Of a stretch of 64,000 nucleotides of DNA, positions 1 through 9,239 are shown one piece after another. The stretch's first letter is position 1. Every line of letters starts with the position of its first letter. The position numbers were made by a program, and so were the translations under genes. This DNA comes from Bifidobacterium lemurum (GTDB lineage Bacteria; Actinomycetota; Actinomycetes; Actinomycetales; Bifidobacteriaceae): assembly GCF_014898175.1 (NCBI RefSeq), contig NZ_CP062948.1, positions 2,604,001 through 2,668,000 on the forward strand, in the 5' to 3' direction. The notes beneath the pieces were generated by a model. It saw nothing but the letters and a program-made list of their open reading frames with translations. It was not told the origin of the DNA and ran no database searches.

Positions 1-832
1 AGGCCGCGAGGAACAGGGCGACGTAGCCGACGATCGCGCTCAGATTCGTCTTCGTGGTGGCGGTGATGCCACCCGGATACACGTATCCCAGGCCGTCGAG
101 TCCGGAGGCCTCGGTGATGTTGTCGGCCACCTGTTCGGCCGAATATCCGTCGGCCACTTTGATCAGCACGGCGGAGACGGCCGTGTCGGCGTATTCCTCG
201 GGAATCGCGGGATGCCCCACTTGGGCCGAATATCCCACGATGCGCGGAATCGTCTCCTGATTGACGAAGACGGAATTGTCGAGGCTGGTGCCGGTGGTGG
301 CCAGTTGCGCGGCCACCGGGAACTCGTGGTCGTAGAGTTTGATGGTGCCGGAGGTGGACACGTTGATGTTCGCGCCGGCGATCACCTGGCCCGTCTCCAA
401 CGTCTGGTCGTATTCCGAGGTGATCCACGGTTCGATGACGAAGTCGGTGGCCGGGTTGAAGCCGATGATCTGCACCTGTTCGTCGCAGCAGTCGGCGGTG
501 AGCGAGGAGATGTACGTCTGCACGGTGGATTGCGCGATGCCGTCGGCTTTGCTTACCAATGAGGCGATGTCGTTGGTGAAATAGAAGGTGCTGGAGGTGG
601 AGCTGGTGAGCAGCGCCTCGGCTTTGGCGCCGGTGTTCTGCGGCACCACCATGAGGTCGGCGCCCAGACGCTTCTGCATGCTGTCAAGGCCTGCGTTGAG
701 GTTCAATGCCAGCATCGCGCCGCCGAAGAACGTGGCGGAGAGCATGGTGACGATCACCAACAATGCGGCCGTGCGGAACGGTTTGCGTTTGAGATTCTCG
801 AAGGGCAGCCTGCCCAAGGTGATATGCGGCAT
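1..832 (-). CDS. FtsX/MacB-type ABC transporter permease, 3' part outside window
   Basis: The gene runs off the left edge; 277 codons are visible, starting at ATG 830-832 (MPHITLGRLPFENLKRKP). One membrane segment lies at about residues 20-42, followed by a large extracytoplasmic MacB-PCD-like domain and the beginning of a second membrane segment at the edge. This layout is that of FtsX-fold permeases, which move envelope substrates or act mechanically rather than carrying small solutes through a pore. It starts 5 bases after the DUF4418 stop on the same strand, so the two are co-transcribed. A CCDEQVQIIGFNP stretch at about residue 108 has two adjacent cysteines, unusual for this domain. In gut bacteria DUF4418 plus FtsX permeases plus an ATPase are often found next to iron-uptake genes; that link is inference because the neighbours are outside the window. 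Confidence 0.8.
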   Translation of the reverse strand, partial: MPHITLGRLPFENLKRKPFRTAALLVIVTMLSATFFGGAMLALNLNAGLDSMQKRLGADLMVVPQNTGAKAEALLTSSTSSTFYFTNDIASLVSKADGIAQSTVQTYISSLTADCCDEQVQIIGFNPATDFVIEPWITSEYDQTLETGQVIAGANINVSTSGTIKLYDHEFPVAAQLATTGTSLDNSVFVNQETIPRIVGYSAQVGHPAIPEEYADTAVSAVLIKVADGYSAEQVADNITEASGLDGLGYVYPGGITATTKTNLSAIVGYVALFLAA

Positions 833-837
833 GTCGG

Positions 838-1251
838 TCAGCGCACCCGCGTGGCGGCGGCGTTGGTGGACTTCGCGTCCATGACCAGGGCGATGGCGGC
901 GAACACGATGGCGAGCGCGCCGAGCACCATCAACGTGGGCAGCATCACCATACGGCAGTGCATCATCGCTCCCTGGCATACGCCGATCAGCACGGTGGGG
1001 ATGGCGAGCACCAGCAACGCGTTGATCACGACGGCGATGTTCAGTCCGATGCGTTCGCGCGTGCCGACGAACAGGGCGGCCACGCCGAGCAGGGCGATGA
1101 CGACGCCGACGCCGCTGGCCGCCAGCGCCGAGTAATGGCAGGCGCCGGGAACGTCATGGCCGGCGCAGGCGTGCGCGAAGGTCTGCGGGGCGATGGCGGT
1201 CAACGCGCCGAGGATGATGGCGGGCAGGGATGCGATCAGCTTGTTCTTCAT
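838..1251 (-). CDS. DUF4418 family membrane protein
   Basis: The protein has 137 residues with four predicted membrane segments (about 8-28, 44-64, 72-95 and 106-127). The cysteine/histidine pattern HACAGHDVPGACHYS lies outside the membrane after segment 1, and CQGAMMHCRM sits in the third loop. These paired cysteines are typical of DUF4418 and suggest a metal or redox role, but no function is established. It is the first gene of a minus-strand unit with the FtsX permease. Nothing in the sequence is broken, and the length matches the family. Confidence 0.75.
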   Translation of the reverse strand: MKNKLIASLPAIILGALTAIAPQTFAHACAGHDVPGACHYSALAASGVGVVIALLGVAALFVGTRERIGLNIAVVINALLVLAIPTVLIGVCQGAMMHCRMVMLPTLMVLGALAIVFAAIALVMDAKSTNAAATRVR

Positions 1252-1307
1252 GATGTCCTCTCATCAGTTGCATAAACCTTCGAGATTATGCAGCCGAACA
1301 TCAAGAA

Positions 1308-1322
1308 AATCAAGACTTGATT
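1308..1322. promoter_or_regulatory. Short palindrome upstream of the DUF4418 gene
   Basis: AATCAAG-A-CTTGATT is a perfect inverted repeat 57 bases upstream of the DUF4418 start. Position and symmetry fit a regulator binding site; no regulator is identified. Confidence 0.3.
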
Positions 1323-1440
1323 TGCATGCCGGTCTGTGGTAGCGGCAAACTCCTTCAGAGTTTTTCGATCGGAACTAAGGATGGCTCCGTCGTCGTACAG
1401 CCCGCTGGGCTGTCCGACTCCTCGCTGCACCGATTTATGA

Positions 1441-1459
1441 AAAACTCTTTTAGAGTTTT
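1441..1459 (-). terminator. Terminator overlapping the pcrA stop codon
   Basis: AAAACTCT-TTT-AGAGTTTT forms an 8-bp stem that includes the TAA stop of pcrA at 1450-1452. The 16 bases AGAGTTTTTCGATCGG recur at about 1357-1372, downstream of the gene in its own direction, as a second partial copy of the gene end. Confidence 0.5.
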
Positions 1460-4185
1460 TCGATCGGTGCCACGCGAAGCATGAGACGTTTGGTGCCGGC
1501 GGAGCCGAAGTCGACGGTGATCACCGAATTGCGCCCCTTGTCCTGCAGGTCGACGACGGTGCCGAGTCCGAACTTGTCGTGCGTCACCTTGTCGCCGATC
1601 GAAAAATCGGCGATGTTCAGCTGGTTGTCCTTATCCAGCGAAGACACGGGCTGCGCGGACGAACCGCCGGACTTCGGAGCGACGCGGCGCGTGGTCACCT
1701 TGCCGCCGCGCGTACCGCCATGCGAGGAGCCGGAACCCGAGCGCCCGGAACCATAGGACGAGCCCGAACCGGAACCGTATCGGGAACCGGAGGACCCATA
1801 CGAACGCGAGCCGGAACCCGATCCGTAGGAGCGGCCGCTCGAACCGGAACCATACGATGAGCCTCCATACGAGCCGGAGCCGGAACGGCTGGATCCGCCG
1901 TATCGCGAGCCGGAGCCATACGACGACGATCCCGAACCATACGACGAACCGTATCGGGAACCCGACCCGTACGACGAACCATACGAGGAACCGGAGCCGC
2001 CGAAGGTCGTCCCGGAGGAGAAGTCGTCGTCCCAGCCACCGAAATCATCGTCGAACTCGTCGCGCCCCCACGCGCCGCGCATACGCTCCACGCCGGCCTC
2101 GCGCCGCTTCCAGTCGACCAGCTCGTCAGGAATCTCGTCGAGGAACTGGCTGGGCATCATGTCGCTGGCCTGCCCCCACTGGGAGCGCACGGCCGCGCGC
2201 GTCACATACAGCCGCCGCTTGGCGCGCGTGATGCCCACGTAGGCGAGACGGCGTTCCTCGGACAATTCGCTGATATCCTCCATGGCGCGCGAATGCGGGA
2301 AGGTGCCCTGCTCCATGCCGGTGAGGAACACCACCGGGTATTCCAAGCCCTTCGCGGTGTGCAGGGTCATCAGCGTGACCTTGCCGGAATCCTCGCCCTC
2401 GTCGGGCAGCTGGTCGGAGTCGGCCACCAGCGCCGTGGTCTCCAAAAAGCCCGCCAGCGTGGCGTCCGGGGTTTTCTGCTCGAATTCCGCCGCCGTGGAT
2501 TGCAGCTGGGAGAGGTTCTCCAGTCGCGAGGCGTCCTGCGGGTCGACGGATTTCTCCAGGTCGGCGCGCAGACCCGACTTGTCGAGCACCTCGGCCACGA
2601 CCTCGCTGGGTTTGGCGTCATGCGCGCGGGTGAACTGCGAAAGCGAGGCCATCAGGTCGCGGAAGGCCCGCAACTGGTTGGCGGTGCGCGTGGGCATGTC
2701 CTGGATCTCGTCCACATGCATCAGCGCGTAGAAGAAGCTGGCGCCGTGCTCGCGCGCATAGTTGAGCAGGATACCTTCGGCCCGGTCGCCGAGTCCGCGC
2801 TTGGGCACGTTGAGGATGCGGCGCAGGTTCACGTCGTCGTCGGGGTTGACGAGCGCCTGCAGGTAGGCCAGCGCGTCCTTGACCTCCCTGCGTTCGTAGA
2901 ACTTCGTGCCGCCGACCAGCTGGTAGGGCTCTCCACCGTTGATCAGCGCCTCTTCCAGCGAGCGCGACTGCGCGTTGGCGCGGTACATGATGGCCATGTC
3001 GGAGTAGGCGATGCCTTCCTCGGCGTGCAGGCGCGCGATCTCGCCCGCCACCCATGCGGCCTCCTGCTGCGCGTTGTCGGCCGCGTAGCCCACGATCGGC
3101 TCGCCTTTGCCCATGGCGGTCCACAGTTTCTTCGGTTTGCGGCCCTCGTTGTTGGTGATGACGGCGTTGGCCGCGTCGAGGATGGTCTGCGTGGAGCGGT
3201 AGTTCTGTTCGAGCATGATGGTTTTCGCGTTGGGGAAGTCCTGCTCGAAGTCCTGGATGTTGCGGATGTCCGCGCCGCGGAAGGCGTAGATGGACTGGTC
3301 GGAGTCGCCCACGACGGTGATCCATGCGGGGCCGGTTTTGCCGGCGAACCGACCGTTGCCGCCGGGCGTGGCGTCCGCGGATTCGCGCGCGTCCACTCCG
3401 GCGAGTTCGCGCACAAGCACGTATTGGGCGTGGTTGGTGTCCTGATACTCGTCGACGAGGATGTAGCGGAAGCGGTGGTGGTAGTAGTCGGCCACCTGCG
3501 GGTCCTTGCGCAGCAGTTCGACGGTGCGGCCGATCAGGTCGTCGAAGTCGACGGCGTTGGCCAATCCCAGACGATGCTCGTATTCGGCGTAGAGGACCGC
3601 GTGGATGGCCTCCAGATCGCCGGCATGGCCGAACTGGTAGCCTCGCTGGCCGGGCGTGAAGTCCGGGGCGTGCGCGGCGAGGTATTCCTGCCATCCGGTC
3701 AGATTGTTCTTCAGGTCGGAGATCTTGCCCAGGATGGAGCGCGGGGTGTAGCGCTTGACGTCCAGATTGAATTCGGTGGCGATGATTTTGATCAGGCGTT
3801 CCGAATCGGCGGAATCGTAGATGGAGAAGCCCGATTTGAGTCCGATGGACTGGCCGTCGCGGCGCAGGATGCGCACGCAGGCCGAATGGAAGGTCGACAC
3901 CCACATGCGTTGGGCGACCGGCCCGATCAGGGTGGCGAGGCGTTCGCGCATTTCGGCGGCGGCTTTGTTGGTGAAGGTGATGGCGAGGATCTGGCTGGGC
4001 CATGCGCCGAATTGGCTGAGGATCCACGCGATGCGGCGGGTGAGCACTCGGGTTTTGCCCGAGCCTGCGCCCGCGCCGATCAGCAGCGCCGGGCCTTGGT
4101 ATTGCACGGCCTCGCCCTGCTGCGGATTGAGGTCGCCCACGAGTTCCTCGGCGGTGCGTGCGATGACATCGGGATCCTGCTGCAC
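1450..4185 (-). CDS. pcrA: ATP-dependent DNA helicase PcrA/UvrD with a Gly/Ser/Tyr-rich linker
   Basis: SF1A 3'-5' DNA helicase for repair and replication-fork maintenance. With the GTG start at 4183-4185 it has 911 residues. That start is chosen because AGGAGGAGC lies just upstream of it; an ATG at 4236 would add 17 residues but has no such site. Visible motifs: Walker [10 protein letters not shown] (37-45), Walker B VDEYQDTN (244-251), [20 protein letters not shown], the motif V region [19 protein letters not shown] and motif [13 protein letters not shown]. The C-terminus (about 860-911) is the PcrA-type Tudor-like segment starting [14 protein letters not shown], which binds RNA polymerase in characterised PcrA. 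Between them, residues 725-829 form a low-complexity linker with twelve tyrosines flanked by Gly or Ser. The gene is divergent from xpt. Confidence 0.96.
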   Translation of the reverse strand: MQQDPDVIARTAEELVGDLNPQQGEAVQYQGPALLIGAGAGSGKTRVLTRRIAWILSQFGAWPSQILAITFTNKAAAEMRERLATLIGPVAQRMWVSTFHSACVRILRRDGQSIGLKSGFSIYDSADSERLIKIIATEFNLDVKRYTPRSILGKISDLKNNLTGWQEYLAAHAPDFTPGQRGYQFGHAGDLEAIHAVLYAEYEHRLGLANAVDFDDLIGRTVELLRKDPQVADYYHHRFRYILVDEYQDTNHAQYVLVRELAGVDARESADATPGGNGRFAGKTGPAWITVVGDSDQSIYAFRGADIRNIQDFEQDFPNAKTIMLEQNYRSTQTILDAANAVITNNEGRKPKKLWTAMGKGEPIVGYAADNAQQEAAWVAGEIARLHAEEGIAYSDMAIMYRANAQSRSLEEALINGGEPYQLVGGTKFYERREVKDALAYLQALVNPDDDVNLRRILNVPKRGLGDRAEGILLNYAREHGASFFYALMHVDEIQDMPTRTANQLRAFRDLMASLSQFTRAHDAKPSEVVAEVLDKSGLRADLEKSVDPQDASRLENLSQLQSTAAEFEQKTPDATLAGFLETTALVADSDQLPDEGEDSGKVTLMTLHTAKGLEYPVVFLTGMEQGTFPHSRAMEDISELSEERRLAYVGITRAKRRLYVTRAAVRSQWGQASDMMPSQFLDEIPDELVDWKRREAGVERMRGAWGRDEFDDDFGGWDDDFSSGTTFGGSGSSYGSSYGSGSRYGSSYGSGSSSYGSGSRYGGSSRSGSGSYGGSSYGSGSSGRSYGSGSGSRSYGSSGSRYGSGSGSSYGSGRSGSGSSHGGTRGGKVTTRRVAPKSGGSSAQPVSSLDKDNQLNIADFSIGDKVTHDKFGLGTVVDLQDKGRNSVITVDFGSAGTKRLMLRVAPIEKL

Positions 4186-4340
4186 TGGTGCTCCTCCTGC
4201 TATCCAAACCGTCCGTTCCCTCCGCCGGTCCGTCATGCGTCGGGGACGATGCGTATGCGCCCATCATGTCTATCACACCGTCGGGTCAGGACGGTTCGCG
4301 ACGCGCACGTCGCATGTGCGCCCGCGAGTCAACTATGGGG

Positions 4341-4377
4341 CGTATGGTTTACCCATTACCGTTTGCATCACCATACG
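4341..4377 (+). promoter_or_regulatory. Inverted repeat in the xpt leader
   Basis: CGTATGGT (4341-4348) is repeated inverted as ACCATACG (4370-4377), and the right arm abuts the AGGAG ribosome binding site (4378-4382) of xpt. It could be an operator or a leader hairpin that affects translation. It is too short for the known guanine/adenine riboswitch fold. Confidence 0.35.
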
Positions 4378-4391
4378 AGGAGTGTTTGTTC

Positions 4392-4970
4392 ATGAAGGAA
4401 CTCGAAGAGCGAATCCGTCAGGACGGAACGGTCAAGCCGGGCAACGTGCTGAAGGTCGACGCCTTCCTCAACCACCAGTGCGACGTCTCCCTGTTCGACC
4501 AGATGGGCGCCGCATGGGCCGAGCATTTCGCCGGCAAGCGGATCACCAAGATCCTCACCATCGAGGCGTCGGGCATCGGCATCGCCTGCATGGCCGCGCG
4601 TCATTTCGGCAATGTGCCGGTCGTGTTCGCCAAAAAGGCGCAGTCGATCAATCTGGACGGCGACCAGTACACCACCACCGTGTATTCCTTCACCAAGCAG
4701 AAGGAGTTCCCGGTGATCGTCTCGAAGAAGTATCTCGAGGCGGGCGACCGCGTGCTGCTCATCGACGACTTCCTGGCCAACGGCAAGGCGCTGCGCGGTC
4801 TGATCGCGCTGTGCGAGGCGGCGGGCGCGAGTGTCGAGGGCATCGGCATCGCCGTGGAGAAGGGCTTCCAAGGCGGCGGCGACAAGCTGCGCGAGGAGGG
4901 CTACGACGTCGATTCGCTGGCCATCGTCGAATCCATGGATCCTGAGACCGGTCGTATCGAGTTCCGCTGA
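4392..4970 (+). CDS. xpt: Xanthine phosphoribosyltransferase
   Basis: The enzyme converts xanthine plus PRPP to XMP in cytoplasmic purine salvage. It has 192 residues, the usual Xpt length. The PRPP-binding motif [14 protein letters not shown] lies at residues 121-134 and the family start [12 protein letters not shown] is present. ATG 4392 is chosen because AGGAG ends 9 bases upstream; the frame is open further upstream but without family similarity. A purine permease follows on the same strand after a 168-base spacer holding a large palindromic repeat. The pairing resembles the xpt-pbuX operon of Bacillus, so import and phosphoribosylation of xanthine are probably coupled. Confidence 0.93.
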   Translation: MKELEERIRQDGTVKPGNVLKVDAFLNHQCDVSLFDQMGAAWAEHFAGKRITKILTIEASGIGIACMAARHFGNVPVVFAKKAQSINLDGDQYTTTVYSFTKQKEFPVIVSKKYLEAGDRVLLIDDFLANGKALRGLIALCEAAGASVEGIGIAVEKGFQGGGDKLREEGYDVDSLAIVESMDPETGRIEFR

Positions 4971-4997
4971 GCGACGATTCCCGCATGAACGCACTTT

Positions 4998-5086
4998 GAG
5001 ATGCTTCGACTTCGCCTGCGGCTCCGCTCAGCATGACGATTCGTTGTCGTCATGCTGAGCGGAGTGCAACGGAGTCGAAGCATCTC
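4998..5086. repeat. REP-like long inverted repeat between xpt and the permease
   Basis: Two arms of about 40 bases (4998-5039 and 5047-5086) pair almost perfectly around a 7-base loop. Their core GATGCTTCGACTCCGCTCAG recurs at 16873-16892 and, degenerately, near 14343-14360. It may attenuate or stabilise xpt-permease read-through. Confidence 0.7.
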
Positions 5087-5138
5087 TGACGTAAAACGCA
5101 TACGTCACATCCACCAATGAATCCCCAGAGAGGAACCC

Positions 5139-6491
5139 ATGTCTGAAGAGAAGAAGAAGTCCGGCATCTCGATGGAGGCGCTGACCTCCCTCGACGCTCC
5201 CGTATCGTTCTGGAAGGGCATTCCGTTCGGTCTGCAGCACGTGATGGCGATGTTCGTCGCGAACCTCGCCCCGATTTTCATCGTCGCATCCGCGGCGAAT
5301 ATGACGGACGCGCAATCCGCGACCATCATCCAGGCCGGTCTGCTGGTCGCGGGTCTGGGCACCTGCCTGCAGTTGTACGGCGCGTGGCGCATCGGCTCGC
5401 GCCTGCCGATGGTGACCGGCATCTCGTTCACCTATGTGGCCGCCGCGGTCGCCATCTGCGCCGACAAAGGCTATGGCGCGGTCGTCGGCGCCGTGATGGT
5501 CGGCGGACTCCTCGAATTGGTGTTGGGCCTGACCGCCAAGTATTGGCGTCGTTTCGTGCCGCCGATCGTCTCGGCCATCGTGGTCACCTCGATCGGCTTC
5601 TCCCTGCTGACCGTGGGCGCGACCTCGTTCGGCGGTGGTGATGGAGCCGAGGACTTCGGTTCGTGGCAGAACCTCACGCTCGGCCTGATCTCCCTGGTGG
5701 CCTGCCTCGCGTTCCAGCTGCTCATGAAGGGCACCGCCAAGCAGCTGTCCGTGCTGTTCGGCCTGGTGGTGGGCTATGTGGTGGCGATCTGCATGGGCAA
5801 GGTCGATTTCTCCGGCTTTACCGATCTCGCCATCGTCTCCGTGCCGCAGTTCATGCCGTTCAAGCCCGAATTCGATTGGGGCGCGATCATTTCGCTGGGT
5901 CTGCTGTACGTCGTCTCCTCGGTCGAGGTGCTGGGAGATACGGCCGCGCTGACCAAGGTGGGTCTGAACCGCCTGCCCACGGAGAAGGAGACCGCGGGCG
6001 CGATCGCGGGCGATGGTCTGATCTCCTCCGTCTCCGGTCTGTTCGGCTGTCTGCCGCTGACCTCCTTCGCGCAGAACATCGGACTTGTGGCCATGACCAA
6101 GGTCGTCAACCGCAAGGTGATCCTCTCCGGCGGCGTGATTCTGATCGTGGCGAGTTTCGTGCCGGCCATCGCCGAAGTGTTCAACTCGCTGCCGCAGTCC
6201 GTGCTCGGCGGCTGCACGATCATGATGTTCGGCAACATCATCCTTTCGGGCTTCCAGATGATCTCCGAAGCGGGCTACACGCAGCGCAACATCACCATCG
6301 CGGCGCTTTCGCTGACCATCGGCATCGGCTTCACGCAGGTGAGCGACATCTTCGTGAACTTCCCCGCCCTGTTCCAGTCGATCTTCGCCTCGAACTGCAT
6401 CGCCGTCGCCTTCGTGGTGGCCGTGATCCTCAACGCCGTCCTCCCCAGCGAGGAGCACTTCCTGAGCGCGCCAGCAGCGAAGGAAGCATAA
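5139..6491 (+). CDS. pbuX: NCS2 purine (xanthine) permease
   Basis: An integral membrane symporter of 450 residues with the 12-14 segments of nucleobase:cation symporter 2. The diagnostic NCS2 signature is present as SFAQNIGLVAMTKVVNRKV in the second half. The motif lacks the TTYGENIGV form of the uracil branch found at 53.8-55.1 kb, which supports purine rather than pyrimidine specificity; xanthine is inferred from adjacency to xpt. GAGAGG precedes ATG 5139 at normal spacing. A 171-bp structured repeat begins 44 bases after its stop. Confidence 0.88.
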   Translation: MSEEKKKSGISMEALTSLDAPVSFWKGIPFGLQHVMAMFVANLAPIFIVASAANMTDAQSATIIQAGLLVAGLGTCLQLYGAWRIGSRLPMVTGISFTYVAAAVAICADKGYGAVVGAVMVGGLLELVLGLTAKYWRRFVPPIVSAIVVTSIGFSLLTVGATSFGGGDGAEDFGSWQNLTLGLISLVACLAFQLLMKGTAKQLSVLFGLVVGYVVAICMGKVDFSGFTDLAIVSVPQFMPFKPEFDWGAIISLGLLYVVSSVEVLGDTAALTKVGLNRLPTEKETAGAIAGDGLISSVSGLFGCLPLTSFAQNIGLVAMTKVVNRKVILSGGVILIVASFVPAIAEVFNSLPQSVLGGCTIMMFGNIILSGFQMISEAGYTQRNITIAALSLTIGIGFTQVSDIFVNFPALFQSIFASNCIAVAFVVAVILNAVLPSEEHFLSAPAAKEA

Positions 6492-6534
6492 GCACAGTCT
6501 GAGCGCACCGGAGGCGAAGGAAGCATAGGTCGGG

Positions 6535-6705
6535 TTCGCACGGAGTCGTTCCCGACAAGCGCCCGTGCGACCCTTTTCATCACCCCAAATGAACATAAAA
6601 TGGCGGCATTCCTTGGAATGCCGCCATTCGTCTTGTGAAGCGATGTGACTTTCCTGTGCGGAAAAGTCGCACGGATTCCAGCCAGCTTAAGCTTCGTGCG
6701 AAGGC
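6535..6705 (+). repeat. 171-bp structured repeat, copy A
   Basis: It is bounded by TTCGCAC on the left and GTGCGAA on the right. Inside are CCGTGCGAC / GTCGCACGG arms and a central perfect hairpin AATGGCGGCATTCC-TT-GGAATGCCGCCATT. Copies B (12508-12678) and C (16444-16614) have the same length and orientation. It lies between the permease end and the converging ABC permease and may also terminate transcription. Confidence 0.8.
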
Positions 6706-6712
6706 GTCAACA

Positions 6713-8002
6713 TCACACCACCTGCGTCAACGCAGGGCCGGCGGCCGTGGGATTGAGCTGACGCACGCGGCCCACCGTCAATCCTATGGAGGCGAAGGCC
6801 AGGGCGAACAGCAGCAGCACGCCGACCGATGCGCACCAGCCGCTGAAATCAGGCGCTCCGGCGATGGCGGCGTCGCGTCCGCCGAAGGATTGGTAGATGG
6901 ACTCCACATACCACCAGCCGGGCGTGAACTTGGCCAAAGCGATCACGATATCGGGCATCATCGACGAGGGAACCCACGCGCCGGAAAGAAACGCCGCGAC
7001 CATGCTCACCACATTGGCCACACCGCTGGTGGCGTTCCACGACAGTGAGAACTGCCCGACCATGAAGCCGAACGCCAATGCCGTCAGGCAGAGCGCCAGC
7101 ATCGCCGCCAGCGACAAGGCGATGCGGGACGGATCCAACGCTCCCAAACCGCCCGGCATCACGGCACCGATAACCAACAGCAACGCCGCATGGTACGCCC
7201 AGACGACCGCCGCCACAACCAGACTGGCGACCATCACGCCGCCGCCGATACTCGCGGACGATTGCGGCGGCGCCGCCAGCCGCGAACGGACGAGCGGTTC
7301 GTTGAACCGCGACACCACCAGGCCGACGGCCAGCGTCATCACCATCATCATCGGGTAGACCATGCTGCCCGCCACCACAATGAACGCGGTGATCGACACT
7401 GCGGTGCTACGCCCCGACGTGCTGCCGTCGCCCGCGGTCCGCACCGTCACCTGCGGCAGATCGGCCTGTTGTTCGACCACGAGGTCGATCGCCTCGTCGA
7501 TTGTCACGTCCATGTCCGAAGCGAGGGCGAGGCGCACCGCGTCGAGGAATCCGTTGACTTGGATGCCGGCCATGGCGGTCGTACCGGAGCTGGAGCCGGT
7601 CACCGTGTCCACGCTGGGCATCGCACTCCCCTCGCGTGCGGCTTGGACGAATCGTTCGGTGTAGTCTTGCGGGATGATGACCAGAAGTTTGATCTGGTCG
7701 GCGGCCAGGGCATCCTGCATGTCGCGTGTGGTGTCGCTCACCTCGTGGAAGGTCGCGTTGTCAGCCAACGCGCGTTCGATCCCCTGCTTGAACGCATGTT
7801 GAGAATCGGAGTCCCGGTCGATGACGGCCACGCCGACCGTCACCTGCTGGAAAGCGTCGGAGCGCCCGTTCCCATCGTCCGACGTAACGACCACGCCGAC
7901 GGAAAGCATAATCATCAGCAGGCTGCAGGCGAACATATAGCCGAGGAAGATCCCGGCTTTATGCGACCAGATGACGAGAAACGCGGTTTTACAGGTGCGC
8001 AT
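6713..8002 (-). CDS. ABC-2 family exporter permease (second of two)
   Basis: The 429-residue membrane protein has one N-terminal segment (about 15-38), a long extracytoplasmic domain of roughly 180 residues, and five or more C-terminal segments. This is the ABC2_membrane_3 / YhaP-like layout used for drug, lipid or peptide export. It overlaps the upstream permease gene by 14 bases, showing translational coupling in the order ATPase, permease, permease. A NarL-type two-component system is divergent from the ATPase, suggesting induction by an envelope stress or antimicrobial. The substrate is unknown. Confidence 0.85.
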   Translation of the reverse strand: MRTCKTAFLVIWSHKAGIFLGYMFACSLLMIMLSVGVVVTSDDGNGRSDAFQQVTVGVAVIDRDSDSQHAFKQGIERALADNATFHEVSDTTRDMQDALAADQIKLLVIIPQDYTERFVQAAREGSAMPSVDTVTGSSSGTTAMAGIQVNGFLDAVRLALASDMDVTIDEAIDLVVEQQADLPQVTVRTAGDGSTSGRSTAVSITAFIVVAGSMVYPMMMVMTLAVGLVVSRFNEPLVRSRLAAPPQSSASIGGGVMVASLVVAAVVWAYHAALLLVIGAVMPGGLGALDPSRIALSLAAMLALCLTALAFGFMVGQFSLSWNATSGVANVVSMVAAFLSGAWVPSSMMPDIVIALAKFTPGWWYVESIYQSFGGRDAAIAGAPDFSGWCASVGVLLLFALAFASIGLTVGRVRQLNPTAAGPALTQVV

Positions 8003-9230
8003 AGCGTTGCCTCCTGAGCAGAGCCGTCGCGGCGGCTACGGCGAGCGCGGACATGACGAGCAGAACGGCGATGGTTTGGGCGAACGGGGCGAGAGTGTCG
8101 TAGTACAGCAGGTCATAGAACAGATTCGAGACCTGTTTGACGGGGTTGATGAGGTGGAACAAGGGAGCCTCGCGCTGGATCGTGTCGTTGAGCGCCATGG
8201 AGGTGATGCCCATCAGTCCTGCGGGAACGGACAGCCCGACGGAGATGGCGATCGATATGGCGTTTTTGGCATTCAAGGAGAGTTTGGGAATCGCGCCGAG
8301 CGCCAGTCCCAAGGCACTGGCTGTGAACGAGGCGACAAGCAGTCCGATTTCGGCCAGAATCTCACGTCCGCCGACGGTGATGCCGAGCACGCAACGGATA
8401 TAGAGGAACGCGATGCTGGATGAGAGGAACGACATCAGCCATCCGGCGAGGAACACGCCCAGCACCATGCGCGATTTCGGCAGCGCGCCGGCGGTGATGC
8501 GAGCGCCGTTGTCGGTCAGGTTCGCCTGCATGAACACCAAGGGGATGCAGGAGAATAGCATGCTCAGCATGGCGGCCATGCCCAGCAGCGCGAAGTGGTA
8601 TCTGGCCATGGGGTCGGGTGTGAACCGTGTGAGCGTGATCTCATTGGTGTAGGAGACGGCGTCGGTGCCGAGGCGGTCGCTGAAGGCCGTCCAGAAGTCG
8701 GGGTCGCCGGCCAGCTGCGGATCTCGCCGCAGTGCCGCGGTGATGGCGTCGGCGATGATGCCGCTGTTCGTGTTGAACACGTCGAGCACGTTGCTTAACG
8801 CGCTCAGACTGATCGAGGTCGCGTCGCCGCCGTTCACTTGGGCCGCCCGCACTTGGGCCGCGGTCGTGTCGGAGATGGTCATGGCGATGCGGCCGTCGTC
8901 GTCCGCGGCCAGTATGGCGCTCACTTCGCCGCCGTCCAGTAGCTCTTCGGCCTGCTCGATTCCGTTTGTTTCGGTTATGCTCACCAACGTTGTCTCGCCG
9001 TCGCCGCCTTCCGCCAAGGCCCGCACGAAGCGTTCGGCACCATACACGTCGTCCCATGCCGCATCCGACACCACGGCCACTGGCACCGGCTCGATCACGT
9101 TTTGCTCGGAGATGCCGCCGAACACACCCTGCAGCATGGTGGCGAGGATGATGGGAAAGCAGACCATCCAGAACACGCCCGATTTGTCGCGCAGGTTGAC
9201 GCGCATCATGGCGATGAACGTACTCCACAT
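7989..9230 (-). CDS. ABC-2 family exporter permease (first of two)
   Basis: This 413-residue paralogue of the following permease has the same plan: an N-terminal membrane segment (about 18-40), a large extracytoplasmic domain, and five or six C-terminal segments. The two probably form a heterodimer powered by the adjacent ATPase. The gene begins 9 bases after the ATPase stop and overlaps the next permease, so the three genes form one operon. The substrate cannot be read from the sequence. Confidence 0.85.
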   Translation of the reverse strand: MWSTFIAMMRVNLRDKSGVFWMVCFPIILATMLQGVFGGISEQNVIEPVPVAVVSDAAWDDVYGAERFVRALAEGGDGETTLVSITETNGIEQAEELLDGGEVSAILAADDDGRIAMTISDTTAAQVRAAQVNGGDATSISLSALSNVLDVFNTNSGIIADAITAALRRDPQLAGDPDFWTAFSDRLGTDAVSYTNEITLTRFTPDPMARYHFALLGMAAMLSMLFSCIPLVFMQANLTDNGARITAGALPKSRMVLGVFLAGWLMSFLSSSIAFLYIRCVLGITVGGREILAEIGLLVASFTASALGLALGAIPKLSLNAKNAISIAISVGLSVPAGLMGITSMALNDTIQREAPLFHLINPVKQVSNLFYDLLYYDTLAPFAQTIAVLLVMSALAVAAATALLRRQRYAHL

Positions 9231-9239
9231 GTCCTGCTC

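Noticed and set aside
1699..2013. Repetitive DNA in pcrA read as a satellite or CRISPR-like array
   Set aside because: The repetition comes from a Gly/Ser/Tyr codon pattern with irregular unit length inside an intact reading frame; no spacers.
4186..4391. Purine riboswitch upstream of xpt
   Set aside because: The conserved three-way-junction core of known purine riboswitches is not found; only a short inverted repeat is present.
2293..4395. 700-codon open frame on the plus strand opposite pcrA
   Set aside because: It is the complement of a real helicase gene in GC-rich DNA; it has no ribosome binding site and no domain, and the opposite strand carries all helicase motifs.
5028..6596. 522-codon open frame opposite the purine permease
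   Set aside because: Its composition (His/Asp/Arg/Gln-rich) is that of an antisense shadow; the permease frame has the NCS2 signature.
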